Assembly: GCA_003500135.1 (NCBI GenBank)
Contig: DNTA01000276.1
Location: 1-26,128, forward strand
DNA length: 26,128 nucleotides
Direction: 5' to 3'
Source of the DNA: Cytophagales bacterium
Lineage (GTDB): Bacteria > Bacteroidota > Bacteroidia > Cytophagales > Cyclobacteriaceae
The notes below the pieces were generated by a model, which saw only the letters and a list, made by a program, of their open reading frames with translations, had not been told where the DNA came from and ran no database searches. A program made the position numbers and the translations under genes. Below are positions 1 to 8,628 of the stretch, one piece after another. Position 1 is the stretch's first letter; every line of letters starts with the position of its first letter.

Positions 1-25
1 AAAGTGATCAGGCCTTGGTAACAAC

Positions 26-235
26 AAATATATACTTAACTAAAAACAAGTATATATAAAAATGAAGTTAAGTATATACTTATTGTAGGATAAGTATATA
101 TATTATCTCAGAAAAGTATATATTTAATTTAATACAAGTATATATTTGTTTTCATAAAAGTATATACTTAAATTAAATAAAGTATATATTTGAACTGAAT
201 AAAGTATATATTTGAATCAAATAAAGTATATATAA
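26..235. repeat. 22-bp-period array of AT-rich AAGTATATA cores
   Basis: Ten cores start at 26, 48, 70, 92, 114, 136, 158, 180, 202 and 224, each exactly 22 bp after the last. Nine begin AAGTATATA and the first reads AAATATATACTT. The copies at 70 and 158 are the perfect 12-bp palindrome AAGTATATACTT; most others read AAGTATATATTT. The roughly 10 bp between cores vary, although the last few spacers resemble each other (ending in ata). No gene lies in 1-400. Beyond the array, 236-400 shows nothing recognisable. The spacing is close to two helical turns, so all cores face the same side of the helix. It could be a cooperative protein-binding array, a curved-DNA element or an iteron-like element; the sequence alone does not decide. 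Confidence 0.9.
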
Positions 236-400
236 AAATTTCTATTCCTCAGAGAGGTCGACCTAAAGGGCTGTTTAAAACTGTAATTGTCATTAGGAAC
301 ATCTATTGAAGACGGACGATCCCGTGTTAAAGGTTTCGATGAAGCATAGACTTAATATATGTTTTGGGAGCGTACTCAGCAGCCAATGATAAATGACATC

Positions 401-982
401 TTAATGCATCCGGTCACCTCTCAGCTCCAGGCGCTTCATGATCCCAGCTTCGGCGTTGAGGTACTCCTGCCATCTCTGCTTTACCTTATCTTCCGGCCAA
501 TAGGTTTTGGCCAGGTCGATGAAGTTGACATAATGCGTGGCCTCGGAAATCATTAAATCGCGATAGAATGTCTTCAGGTGTGGGTCTTCAAGCCCCTCGG
601 ACAATACGCGGAACCGCTCACAGCTTCGTGCTTCGATCAGCGCGTTGACCAGGCATTCTTCCATCAGCCGTTGTTCCTTTGAGCCTCCTTTTTGCTTTAC
701 CTGCATCAGGGCTTTTACATATTCATCAGTGCGAGGCCGGCCCAGAACGTACCCTCTCTTTTTCAATTCCTTCAACACCATTCTGAAGTGGCCCCATTCT
801 TCTGCCACTACGGGTGTCAGTACTTCCACTACTTTTGGGTATTCGGAAAAAGTAACGATCATTGAAATACAGGAGGAGGCTGCTTTTTGTTCACAGTACG
901 CGTGATCCACCAGTATTTCTTCAGTACTCTTTTCAGCCAGGTTTATCCACCTGGGGTCTGTGGGTAGTTTAAGGCCAAGCAT
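401..982 (-). CDS. miaE: tRNA-(ms2i6A37) hydroxylase, MiaE family
   Basis: A 193-residue protein of the MiaE family: carboxylate-bridged diiron, ferritin-like enzymes that hydroxylate the isopentenyl group of 2-methylthio-N6-isopentenyladenosine at tRNA position 37. Visible in the sequence are the diiron-type ligands: Glu31 in the DHAYCEQKAAS segment, an ExxH at Glu62/His65 (EEWGHF), Glu117 in EARSCERF, and a second ExxH at Glu147/His150 (SEATHY). Length is normal for the family. It is the last gene of a minus-strand run with lpxK and the porin gene, starting 16 bp after the porin stop. The substrate would have to be made by MiaA and MiaB, which are not in the window. Family assignment is strong; the exact substrate in this organism is inferred. 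Confidence 0.92.
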   Translation of the reverse strand: MLGLKLPTDPRWINLAEKSTEEILVDHAYCEQKAASSCISMIVTFSEYPKVVEVLTPVVAEEWGHFRMVLKELKKRGYVLGRPRTDEYVKALMQVKQKGGSKEQRLMEECLVNALIEARSCERFRVLSEGLEDPHLKTFYRDLMISEATHYVNFIDLAKTYWPEDKVKQRWQEYLNAEAGIMKRLELRGDRMH

Positions 983-998
983 GTATCAAATATATGGG

Positions 999-2873
999 TT
1001 AATCAAAAAACATCCAGCCAATTCCCAGTGAAATAAATCCCGGTGTGCCAGGGTAATATGGCGTAGTAAAATATCCACCATTGGGTGGCTGGTTGATATT
1101 CTCAAATTTTATAAAGGCGTCGAAGCTGTCGATTCTGAAGTTTACATAAGCATCGAGCAGCAGGTATTCGGGAATTACAAACTCGTCCTGCAGGTAGAAT
1201 TGCTGGAGTACCGGATCATATGCTTTGGCATAATAGTCGGTTTTGTAGTGCCCTTCAACTCCGATCTGAACTTCCAGTTTGCCATCGAACAGGATGTTAT
1301 AATAATAAAGGCGCCCGTTCACAAATATTTCCGGTATCCGAAAGGTATTGATGGCCTCGGAGTCGCCGGTCAGCTGCGTATAAATACCTTCGCCTTCGAG
1401 GTGGAACTTGCCCACCTGAAAGTGTACATCGAGCCCGGGAGATAGTATCTGTACTGCACCACCGGTTTGCTGTGGGGTGATCTCATTGTCGAGGTATATG
1501 TTATTGACCACGTTGCTCAGGGTAAGCTTTGGGGCGATCTTTTGTTTGCCCAATGGAAATATGGCCTGTCCTTTCAATTGGTCCGCATTAACATTATTGA
1601 AACTGTTTTCCCAGAAATGATGATTGCTGTAGTGCCTGTTAAATATATATCCCGGTTTGCTACTCGACCTGGTATAACTGGCTTCAAGGAATTTGCCTTT
1701 GTAGTTGGCATGAAACCGGTAGGCATTTCCTGTCACATAAGACCCTTCTGCTTTGAGTTTTCTCGTTTTACCAATATCGTAATCGAGATAAAACCCAGCG
1801 TATAATTCATCATCTACATTTGTTTTGGGCAGGTGGTTTTGAATAAAGTCCAGGTAACGGTATTTCAGGTAAAAATTGTAGTGGAAATTTCCGATATCCC
1901 CCTTTATACCTCCTTCATTATTGATTTCCGTGAATTTTGCCGATCGGTTTGTGCTATCGGGATTAATAAGAATCGGTCCGTAGAATTGCTCATAAAATTC
2001 AATGTCACCGGAGTTAGCGCCCGAACGTAGGGGGATATCATCGAAAAAGTTTCTGTATTGGGCATAGTAAAAGTCGTAGTACACCTGTACCAGCTCATCG
2101 AGTTTATAGTGGCTGTAGAGGTGGCTCGATAACCTGAAGTCCATCGACTCTGCATTTTGCAGGTTCGGATTGGCCGTATTGTCATCGAAATAGTCAGGTA
2201 ATACCGTTGTGGAATCCGTTTTAACCCCGCCACTTTCCTGCACTTCGTGCTTATTTCTGGCAAAATATCCCATTAAGGCAAATTTGCCGTTTTGCGAAAT
2301 GTAGTGTGAGTGGAAATAATAGGCTGTGGCTACCGTTTGCCGGTCGTTCCTTCCCGACGAGCCGATCTGTTTTTCCGTACCAATACGCCGGTAGAAAAAG
2401 CCCACATTCCAAAAAGGGTTGACGTTGCGTGTAAGGTTGACCTCGGTAACATTTCTCCTTTGTCCGCCAAATACGGCATTGATCTTTGAATACGGGCTTT
2501 TGGAATCGTAGTATTTAACATCTTCAGGGTTAATGTGAAAGGGCGCGTAAGCATTAAAACCGGTTTTGGCGCCGAAATTCACATCCGGCGTAAAAAATAC
2601 CGGCTCCATGGCCGTACCGATATTGCCGAGGTTCTGAAATTTTCTTCTGGAGGCTTCTACCCAGGTATACTCGTGCAATTCCCCGATTGCCGTGTCGACA
2701 TTGGAAAGTGAATAATCGTTGTGCTTGATCCGGTCGTAGGTGGTATAAAAGGTGGTATGGGGCCCATAAACCATCTCGGTGGTGTCGTCGAGTACCTGTG
2801 CGAAAGCGGCCGTCTGCACCGCCCACAACAAGATAAATGAAAAAAATCGTAAAGTCCTCAAAACTCCGTCCAC
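999..2873 (-). CDS. putative outer-membrane porin (Bacteroidota Porin_10-like)
   Basis: A protein of about 624 residues with an N-terminal signal peptide (hydrophobic stretch at residues 10-25, cleavage probably after AFA) and a body rich in aromatic residues and short alternating polar/hydrophobic stretches, as in beta-barrels. It ends in an aromatic C-terminus (GWMFFD) of the kind recognised by outer-membrane assembly. It resembles the large putative porin family of Bacteroidota; the transported solute is unknown. The frame opens with GTG at 2873, three bases after the lpxK stop. The purine-rich stretch AAAGGG is almost touching that GTG, so an internal TTG at 2861 is an alternative start. 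Its position between lpxK and miaE suggests co-transcription with lipid A synthesis. Function is inferred from family likeness and barrel character. Confidence 0.8.
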   Translation of the reverse strand: MDGVLRTLRFFSFILLWAVQTAAFAQVLDDTTEMVYGPHTTFYTTYDRIKHNDYSLSNVDTAIGELHEYTWVEASRRKFQNLGNIGTAMEPVFFTPDVNFGAKTGFNAYAPFHINPEDVKYYDSKSPYSKINAVFGGQRRNVTEVNLTRNVNPFWNVGFFYRRIGTEKQIGSSGRNDRQTVATAYYFHSHYISQNGKFALMGYFARNKHEVQESGGVKTDSTTVLPDYFDDNTANPNLQNAESMDFRLSSHLYSHYKLDELVQVYYDFYYAQYRNFFDDIPLRSGANSGDIEFYEQFYGPILINPDSTNRSAKFTEINNEGGIKGDIGNFHYNFYLKYRYLDFIQNHLPKTNVDDELYAGFYLDYDIGKTRKLKAEGSYVTGNAYRFHANYKGKFLEASYTRSSSKPGYIFNRHYSNHHFWENSFNNVNADQLKGQAIFPLGKQKIAPKLTLSNVVNNIYLDNEITPQQTGGAVQILSPGLDVHFQVGKFHLEGEGIYTQLTGDSEAINTFRIPEIFVNGRLYYYNILFDGKLEVQIGVEGHYKTDYYAKAYDPVLQQFYLQDEFVIPEYLLLDAYVNFRIDSFDAFIKFENINQPPNGGYFTTPYYPGTPGFISLGIGWMFFD

Positions 2874-2876
2874 CCT

Positions 2877-3932
2877 TTAAATTTTGGCGATTATAGTATC
2901 AATTAATCTTTTCTCAAAGTTTTCCTTTTGATTTAACAGCACTTGTCGTGCCGGAAGATAGCAAATAGGCCACTTTTTAACCGCCTCGGGCCACTCACTC
3001 TGCAAACGCATCATATCTTTTTCTGTTGTGATAATTGAAAAACTACCGTGATTGCCTTTTTTTTCTCGCAGCCACAGTTCGATGTTTTCAATATCCTTCC
3101 GGGAAAAATTGTGGTGATCGGGGTATTTTAAATGTCCGATTACCCTGGTTTTTTGCTTCAGGTGTTCCAGCATATCTTTTGGGTCGGCAATACCTGTTAT
3201 TACCAGTGCATTTTCCGGAAAAGCAGTGTTTTCACCTTTTATCCCTACAAGTTGGTCGTATTTCCAGCCCGTCCAAGAAATTATCGTATCGGCGGTAGTG
3301 TATCGCTTAATTGCCTTTACCTGGTCTTCCATTGCAGTCTGGCCGAGACTTGTAGGGCATTTGGTCATAAACACCATATCGGCCCGCTTTGCGCCATATC
3401 TCGATTCGCGCAACCTGCCTGAAGGCAAAACAGTATCGTTGTAAAAAGGCTGGCTAAAGGCAGAAAGCAGAATGTTCAGTTGCCGGTCGATATAGCGGTG
3501 CTGATAGGCATCATCGAGGAGAAGCACCTGTATATCCGGGTACATTTCCTTTAGTTTTTGCGCTCCTTGCACACGATCTTCGCAAACAAACACTTTTATG
3601 GAACCTTTGAATTTTCTACAGATCTGCAAGGGTTCATCACCTGTCATTGAACTGTTGTCGGTAGCCTTAACTTCCAGGAAACCTTTTGTTTTCCGGCCAT
3701 AACCCCGGCTGAGCACGGCCATCTTGAATTTTGGCGATAATATATGGATCAACATTTCCGTTACCGGTGTTTTACCCGTACCACCAACACGCAGGTTGCC
3801 CACATTAATCACAAATAAATTTGGAATTGTATGAACTTTTAGCCACCCTGCATCGAACAGGCGGTTGCGCACATACATGACAAATTGGTAGATTAATGAT
3901 AAGGGGAAGAGCAAAATGTTGATAAATCCCAT
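2877..3932 (-). CDS. lpxK: tetraacyldisaccharide 4'-kinase LpxK
   Basis: A 351-residue protein matching LpxK, the inner-membrane kinase that phosphorylates the 4' position of the tetraacyl disaccharide-1-phosphate in lipid A synthesis. The N-terminus carries a hydrophobic membrane-associating helix (residues 5-20), followed by the family's P-loop at residues 45-56 (GNLRVGGTGKTP), including Gly53-Lys54-Thr55. Conserved segments such as LSRGYGRKTKG and LLDDAYQHR (the usual DDGFQH motif, here with Ala-Tyr) follow. Length is typical. It opens a minus-strand run with the porin and miaE genes (3-bp and 16-bp gaps). It is divergent from the nif3-like gene, sharing about 100 bp of upstream DNA. Presence of lpxK implies a Gram-negative lipopolysaccharide envelope. 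Confidence 0.95.
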   Translation of the reverse strand: MGFINILLFPLSLIYQFVMYVRNRLFDAGWLKVHTIPNLFVINVGNLRVGGTGKTPVTEMLIHILSPKFKMAVLSRGYGRKTKGFLEVKATDNSSMTGDEPLQICRKFKGSIKVFVCEDRVQGAQKLKEMYPDIQVLLLDDAYQHRYIDRQLNILLSAFSQPFYNDTVLPSGRLRESRYGAKRADMVFMTKCPTSLGQTAMEDQVKAIKRYTTADTIISWTGWKYDQLVGIKGENTAFPENALVITGIADPKDMLEHLKQKTRVIGHLKYPDHHNFSRKDIENIELWLREKKGNHGSFSIITTEKDMMRLQSEWPEAVKKWPICYLPARQVLLNQKENFEKRLIDTIIAKI

Positions 3933-4035
3933 ACCTTTGCATCACAAAATCCGGGTGCAAATATCAGGATAATAAATGAATTGAACGCAACCTTTTGTGC
4001 CCTTAATTGATTTACTGTCGATAAAGGTATCATTT

Positions 4036-5130
4036 ATGAAAATTAAAGAGCTAACCTCATACCTGGAATCATTTGCTCCGGTAGCTTATCAGGAAAGCTA
4101 TGACAACAGCGGCCTGATTGTGGGCGACGCGAATAAAGACATCACCGGGGCGCTGATCACGCTCGATGTAAATGAGTTAGTGCTGGACGAGGCCGTTTCA
4201 ACGGGGTGCAACCTCATTGTAGCGCACCATCCCATTATTTTTAAAGGTTTAAAAAGGCTGACGGGAAAAAGCTATGTAGAGCGCACCGTGATGGCCGCCA
4301 TCAAGAATGACGTGGCCATTTACGCCATTCACACCAACCTGGACAACGTGCATACGGGTGTGAACCGGAAGATCAGTGAATTGCTTGAATTGAGCAATAC
4401 CAGGGTACTGGTGCCCAAAAATGAAACGCTGGGCAAGCTTACTACTTTTATTCCTTCCGATAAAACGGAGGAAGTGCTGTCCGCCATTCATGAAGCCGGC
4501 GCAGGGTCTATCGGCGATTATGATTCCTGTAGCTTTCGGGTGGCTGGTACAGGCGCATTCCGGCCCAATGAATCAGCTGATCCCTATATCGGTTCGGCAA
4601 ATGAATTGGAAAAAGTGGAAGAAGACCGCGTAGAATTGATATTTCCCTTACCAATTCAGCAGAGGGTAATATCAGCACTTAAAAAGGCGCATCCATATGA
4701 AGAGGTGGCCTTTTATCTTCATGTACTGGAAAACGAAAATCCGGAGGTAGGCTCAGGTATGATCGGTAATCTTCCCTGGGAAATGGAAGGTAAGGCATTT
4801 ATTCCCTACTTAAAGGAAAAAATGAACCTTGAAGTGGTGAGGTCGACTTTTTTTATTAAAAGATCAATTAAAAAAGTAGCAGTTTGCGGAGGCTCGGGAA
4901 GTTTTTTGCTTAAAGCGGCCATAGCGGCCGGTGCAGACGCTTTTGTGTCAGCGGATTTCAAATATCACGAGTTTTTTGATGCCGATGGCAAGATATTAAT
5001 TGCCGATATAGGGCATTATGAAAGCGAAGTTTACACAAAAGATTTAATTTATGCGCTATTAAGTGAAAAATTTTCTAATATTGCACTCCGTTTGTCAAAG
5101 GTAAATACGAATCCAATACATTACGCATAG
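4036..5130 (+). CDS. Nif3-like dinuclear metal-centre protein
   Basis: A 364-residue member of the NIF3/YqfO family, cytoplasmic ring-forming hexamers with a two-metal site; the physiological substrate is unsettled, and annotation as GTP cyclohydrolase type 2 is tentative. Seen here: the DNSGL motif (residues 23-27), the metal-binding AHHP (His64, His65), HTNLDN with Asp103, and near the C-terminus DIGHYESE, which supplies the remaining His and Glu ligands. About residues 125-235 form the inserted domain typical of the longer bacterial form. I chose the ATG at 4036 because AAAGG lies 9 bp upstream and the residues after it match the family start; an in-frame GTG at 3997 would add 13 unlikely residues. 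It lies 3 bp upstream of the zinc-ribbon gene, a common pairing in Bacteroidota. Confidence 0.92.
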   Translation: MKIKELTSYLESFAPVAYQESYDNSGLIVGDANKDITGALITLDVNELVLDEAVSTGCNLIVAHHPIIFKGLKRLTGKSYVERTVMAAIKNDVAIYAIHTNLDNVHTGVNRKISELLELSNTRVLVPKNETLGKLTTFIPSDKTEEVLSAIHEAGAGSIGDYDSCSFRVAGTGAFRPNESADPYIGSANELEKVEEDRVELIFPLPIQQRVISALKKAHPYEEVAFYLHVLENENPEVGSGMIGNLPWEMEGKAFIPYLKEKMNLEVVRSTFFIKRSIKKVAVCGGSGSFLLKAAIAAGADAFVSADFKYHEFFDADGKILIADIGHYESEVYTKDLIYALLSEKFSNIALRLSKVNTNPIHYA

Positions 5131-5133
5131 TTA

Positions 5134-5913
5134 ATGGAAAAATCAATAGTTCAAAAGATCGAAGCGCTTGTAAAGCTTCAAAAAATCGATTCAGAACTCG
5201 ACGAAATCAAAAAAGTTAGAGGAGCCCTACCTGAGGAAGTTAGTGATCTCGAAGATGAAATCGAGGGCTATAAGACCAGGATTGAAAAGTTTGAAGGGGA
5301 AATAGGAGCTCAGAACGAAGAGATCGAGTCGAATAAGGTGGCCATCAACAATGCTGAAAAGCTCATTAAAAAGTATGAGGAGCAGCAAATGAATGTTCGC
5401 AACAACCGCGAATATGATGCCATCACCAAGGAAGTAGAGCTGCAACAACTCGAAATTCAAATTTCAGAAAAACGCATTAAAGAGGCAGCAGCCAGGATAG
5501 ATGCTAAAAAAGAAGAGATAGAAGCGACCGTTGAGACTCAGAAAGAGCGTCAGAAAGACCTCGAAAGCAAAAAGAAAGAGCTTGATAATATCGTTTCGGA
5601 AAGTGAGGAAGAAGAAAAAGCATTAATGGCAAGTCGTGAAAAGGCGACTAAAAATGTGGAAGAAAGACTTTACAAGTCTTACCAAAAAATCCGCAAGAAT
5701 GCCCGCAATGGTCTCGCTGTTGTGAATGTTAAGCGTAATGCCTGCGGTGGCTGCTTCAATGTAGTGCCCCCACAAAGACAGGCTGAGGTACGTGAGAAAA
5801 AGAAAATTATCGTTTGCGAGCATTGTGGAAGGATCTTTGCCGATGTGGAAGATCTGCCGGTAGAAGAAGAGAAGCCGAAGAAATCGAGAAGAACGGTTAA
5901 GAAACGCTCATAA
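5134..5913 (+). CDS. coiled-coil protein with C4-type zinc ribbon
   Basis: A 259-residue protein. Residues 10-185 are almost entirely charged heptad-like sequence (Glu/Lys-rich, long coiled coil), followed by a four-cysteine zinc ribbon with CxxC pairs at Cys204/Cys207 and Cys228/Cys231, then a short basic tail (residues 245-259). This matches the zf-RING_7 (PF02591-type) family of putative nucleic-acid-binding proteins. Their molecular role is not established, though they are widely conserved beside nif3-like genes. The start lies 3 bp after the nif3-like stop, so the two are surely translated from one message. A hairpin terminator at 5949-5978 ends the unit. Family confident; function unknown. 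Confidence 0.88.
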   Translation: MEKSIVQKIEALVKLQKIDSELDEIKKVRGALPEEVSDLEDEIEGYKTRIEKFEGEIGAQNEEIESNKVAINNAEKLIKKYEEQQMNVRNNREYDAITKEVELQQLEIQISEKRIKEAAARIDAKKEEIEATVETQKERQKDLESKKKELDNIVSESEEEEKALMASREKATKNVEERLYKSYQKIRKNARNGLAVVNVKRNACGGCFNVVPPQRQAEVREKKKIIVCEHCGRIFADVEDLPVEEEKPKKSRRTVKKRS

Positions 5914-5919
5914 AGGCCC

Positions 5920-7368
5920 ATGCCTTTGCGATGTATGATATGTAAGTTAAAGGTGAATCTTGGGGTTCACCTTTTTTTGTGGTACGCCTGCTGCCTGCCC
6001 CCCGTGGCGCTTACAGCACAATCGCCTGATGTGCTTGAACACTGGCAAAACCTGCAACTCAGGAACATGAGTGACGAAATAGAGCAAAATGCCACTAATT
6101 GGCCCAGGGAGAGGTATTGGCAGTACCGCCTGCTCCATGCAGGTACCCTCGCTCTTTTACACCCGTCTGAAAAGAACTATGAGAACTTCGACTGGGTTCG
6201 TGCTAACTTCAAAAAGGAAGATGTTGACGCAGCGCTTGAATCATTTGCCAAATTGGAAGGCGCTTTATTGGAACTGGCCGATGGTTCGGAATGGTCGGGC
6301 TTCTGGCAACTGTTACAATCCTATAAACTGGCCCGTAAGGCATATGAAGATGATAATGCCTCCGGTCTGGCTCAGCTAATGTATGGCTTGCACCTGGTGA
6401 TATTTGGTGTGGTACCCGATAAGTATCAGTGGCTCATGCGTATAACGGGAACCACGGGAGATGTGGTTACCGGCACAAAAATGCTCAAAGGAGCGTTGAA
6501 TGCCAATAATGCCATGGTCAGCGTTTTAGCTGAATATGCTTTATTGCTCACCCAGGTTTATTTGCTGGAAAAAACGCCGGACAGAAGCCTTTCGTTGAGT
6601 GATGATACTTTTATGGATCGCTACCTCGCCGCCCAGTGTTATTCCAAAATGCATGAGGGAAGCATGGCGCTTGAGGAAATGCAAAAGGCACGGGCCTTTC
6701 TCAGTGATGAGAACCATTTTGCCAGCTTTTATTATACCCTTGGCGAATTGTATTTGTGGAAAGGCGATTATGCACGAGCGATTATTGCCTACCACGATTT
6801 TTTAAAGTTGCGAAGTCAGGGTAAATATGTGAAAGATGTGTATTTTAAAATTGCACTATGCCATTGGTTCCGGAAGGAAAGCAAGGAAATGGAAAGGTAT
6901 ATAGCATTAGCTAAAGAAAGTGGCGGAACACAGACTGAGGCAGACAAGAATGCGGATTATTATTTAAAAACCGACAAGTGGCCGGCCAGGAAACTTTTCG
7001 AGGCGCGATTTGCCTTCGATGGCGGGTATTTTACTTCTGCATTGCAAAAGCTTAAGCAGCTGGATATTAATAACCTGTCAGACAATGATCAGGTGGAGTA
7101 CTGGTATCGCTTAGGACGATTGCATCAGGCTACCGAAAAGTACGGGCAGGCCGTTGGCGCTTTCAGGAGGTGCATCGATTTACAGGGAGATACACAGGGT
7201 TTGTACTTTGCTCCAAATTCCTGGCTACAAATGGGGTATATCTATCGCGAAAATAATGAGGAAGAAAAAGCCATGGAATGTTTTGAACAGGTTCTGGCCT
7301 ACAAGGATCATCCCTATGCCTTCAGTTTGCAAAGAAAGGCCAATATAGCCATGAAGCGCTGCAATTGA
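5920..7368 (+). CDS. secreted TPR-repeat protein of unknown function
   Basis: A protein of about 482 residues. Residues 10-33 look like a signal peptide (basic start, hydrophobic core, cleavage near LTAQS), so it is probably periplasmic. The C-terminal half carries at least four helix-turn-helix units of tetratricopeptide type, at roughly residues 268-298, 306-333, 393-420 and 433-461, each with the usual pattern of a Leu/Gly/Tyr helix followed by an Ala-rich one. The N-terminal 230 residues are helical but unrecognised. TPR proteins are scaffolds, so no enzyme activity is implied. The ATG at 5920 lies 6 bp after the upstream stop; an ATG at 5935 is equally possible. The intrinsic terminator at 5949-5978 lies within the signal-peptide codons, so expression probably needs readthrough or a promoter I cannot see. 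Its stop abuts that of the opposing gene. Confidence 0.75.
   Translation: MPLRCMICKLKVNLGVHLFLWYACCLPPVALTAQSPDVLEHWQNLQLRNMSDEIEQNATNWPRERYWQYRLLHAGTLALLHPSEKNYENFDWVRANFKKEDVDAALESFAKLEGALLELADGSEWSGFWQLLQSYKLARKAYEDDNASGLAQLMYGLHLVIFGVVPDKYQWLMRITGTTGDVVTGTKMLKGALNANNAMVSVLAEYALLLTQVYLLEKTPDRSLSLSDDTFMDRYLAAQCYSKMHEGSMALEEMQKARAFLSDENHFASFYYTLGELYLWKGDYARAIIAYHDFLKLRSQGKYVKDVYFKIALCHWFRKESKEMERYIALAKESGGTQTEADKNADYYLKTDKWPARKLFEARFAFDGGYFTSALQKLKQLDINNLSDNDQVEYWYRLGRLHQATEKYGQAVGAFRRCIDLQGDTQGLYFAPNSWLQMGYIYRENNEEEKAMECFEQVLAYKDHPYAFSLQRKANIAMKRCN
5949..5978 (+). terminator. intrinsic terminator of the nif3-like/zinc-ribbon unit
   Basis: A perfect 9-bp stem, AAAGGTGAA (5949-5957) and TTCACCTTT (5966-5974), with an 8-base loop and a seven-T run (5972-5978). 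It sits 36 bp after the zinc-ribbon stop codon. It also lies inside the first codons of the following TPR gene, within its signal-peptide region. Confidence 0.8.
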
Positions 7369-8628
7369 TCAGGTCTTTTGCTTCTTCTTTTTGGCTGCAG
7401 GAAACAAAATGTTGTTCAGGATCAGCCGGTACCCAGGTGAATTGGGGTGCAGGTTTAAGTCCGTCGGCTGCTCACCAACTATATGCTGGTAGTCTTCGGG
7501 GTCATGTCCGCCGTAGAAAGTCCAGAAACCCTTACCGAAAATGCCATGGATGTATTTCGCCTCGCCGATGGCCTTGTTTTCACCCATGATCACCACATCT
7601 GATTTCACCAGTGACTTACGGAAAGCCGTGGTTTGCCCCATAAAGGATTTGATGATCTTTTGATGGTTTTGCGTCAACATGGTTGGTATGGGGTCCCATT
7701 TGGCAGAAAACTCAAACAGCGTAAAAAAGTCGTTTTTCTCGGTGATCCCACGTTCTTCAGGCTGCATGTCAATGTTGGAATACTCGTATTTGTAGGGGTT
7801 CATTTCAAGCACAAAATCGTCAAAAGCAAATGTATGCTGGTATTCCAGATCGTGCTGGGCAGTAGGGCTGGGAGGGTCGCCATCATAAACGGCAGCACAA
7901 ATATCGGTATGCTGCGCCGCTAGGGCAATATCGTAGGTATCAGTGGCCGAACACATAGCGAACAGAAATCCGCCGCTACCTACATAATCCCTGATCTTTT
8001 TGACCACTGCCAGCTTTAATTGGGAAACTTTATCGAAACCGTGCTTTCTTGCCGACTCATTGAATTCCCTTTTTTGTTGCTGGTACCAGGGGAAATTGCG
8101 ATAGCTGCTTTCAAATTTGCCGAACTGTCCGGTAAAATCCTCGTGGTGTAGGTGCAGCCAATCGTATTTGGGAAGTTCATTGTTAAGCAGTTCATCATCA
8201 AAAATCACGTCATAGGGTATTTCGGCATAGGAAAGTACCAGGGTTACGGCATCATCCCATGGCTGTGCGGTTTTAGGGGAGTACACGGCAATATTGGGGG
8301 CCTTATCCAGTCGCATCATGTCCTGATTGGATGACGGACTTACGATCTGCTGTACTATTTGATTGGATTGTGCGTCGGAAATCACCTGATAGGAAACCCC
8401 CCTTATGATCAATTCATTCTCTATTTTCTGGTAATATTTTACCATAAAGCTACCGCCTTCGTAGTTGAGCAGCCAGTCCACCTCAATTTCCTGTTGTAGA
8501 ATCCAGTAGGCAACGCCATAGGCCTTTAAATGATTCGTTTGTGATTCATTCATGGGGATGTATATGTAGGAGGCAGTGGCAAGGTTCCAACCACATAAAA
8601 AGAGAACAAGAACAATTAACTTTCGCAT
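7369..8628 (-). CDS. secreted glutamine-amidotransferase-like protein (often labelled asparagine synthetase B)
   Basis: A 419-residue protein with a signal peptide (residues 1-19, cleavage near ATAS), so exported. Residues 110-250 have the look of a class I glutamine-amidotransferase-like/ThuA-type Rossmann fold. There is a strand IAVYSP, a LHLHHEDF segment, and then a Gly-Gly strand leading to Cys226 (FLFAMCSATDTYD) in the place of a nucleophile elbow. Similar Bacteroidota proteins are, as I recall, labelled asparagine synthetase B, but nothing here resembles the ATP-dependent synthetase domain and the protein is exported, so that name is doubtful. No substrate can be named. Its stop directly abuts the stop of the TPR gene (TGATCA across the junction). 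Upstream, 189 bp separate it from the divergent permease gene. Confidence 0.7.
   Translation of the reverse strand: MRKLIVLVLFLCGWNLATASYIYIPMNESQTNHLKAYGVAYWILQQEIEVDWLLNYEGGSFMVKYYQKIENELIIRGVSYQVISDAQSNQIVQQIVSPSSNQDMMRLDKAPNIAVYSPKTAQPWDDAVTLVLSYAEIPYDVIFDDELLNNELPKYDWLHLHHEDFTGQFGKFESSYRNFPWYQQQKREFNESARKHGFDKVSQLKLAVVKKIRDYVGSGGFLFAMCSATDTYDIALAAQHTDICAAVYDGDPPSPTAQHDLEYQHTFAFDDFVLEMNPYKYEYSNIDMQPEERGITEKNDFFTLFEFSAKWDPIPTMLTQNHQKIIKSFMGQTTAFRKSLVKSDVVIMGENKAIGEAKYIHGIFGKGFWTFYGGHDPEDYQHIVGEQPTDLNLHPNSPGYRLILNNILFPAAKKKKQKT

Noticed and set aside
26..235. CRISPR array
   Set aside because: Repeats are only about 9-12 bp and spacers about 10 bp, with no cas genes; CRISPR repeats are longer and spacers near 30 bp or more.
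255..264. AGGTCGACCT palindrome after the 22-bp array
   Set aside because: A 10-bp palindrome is not rare in this length, and nothing nearby supports a role.
359..556. Short plus-strand frame beginning MFWERTQQ
   Set aside because: Mostly antisense to miaE and without a recognisable domain.
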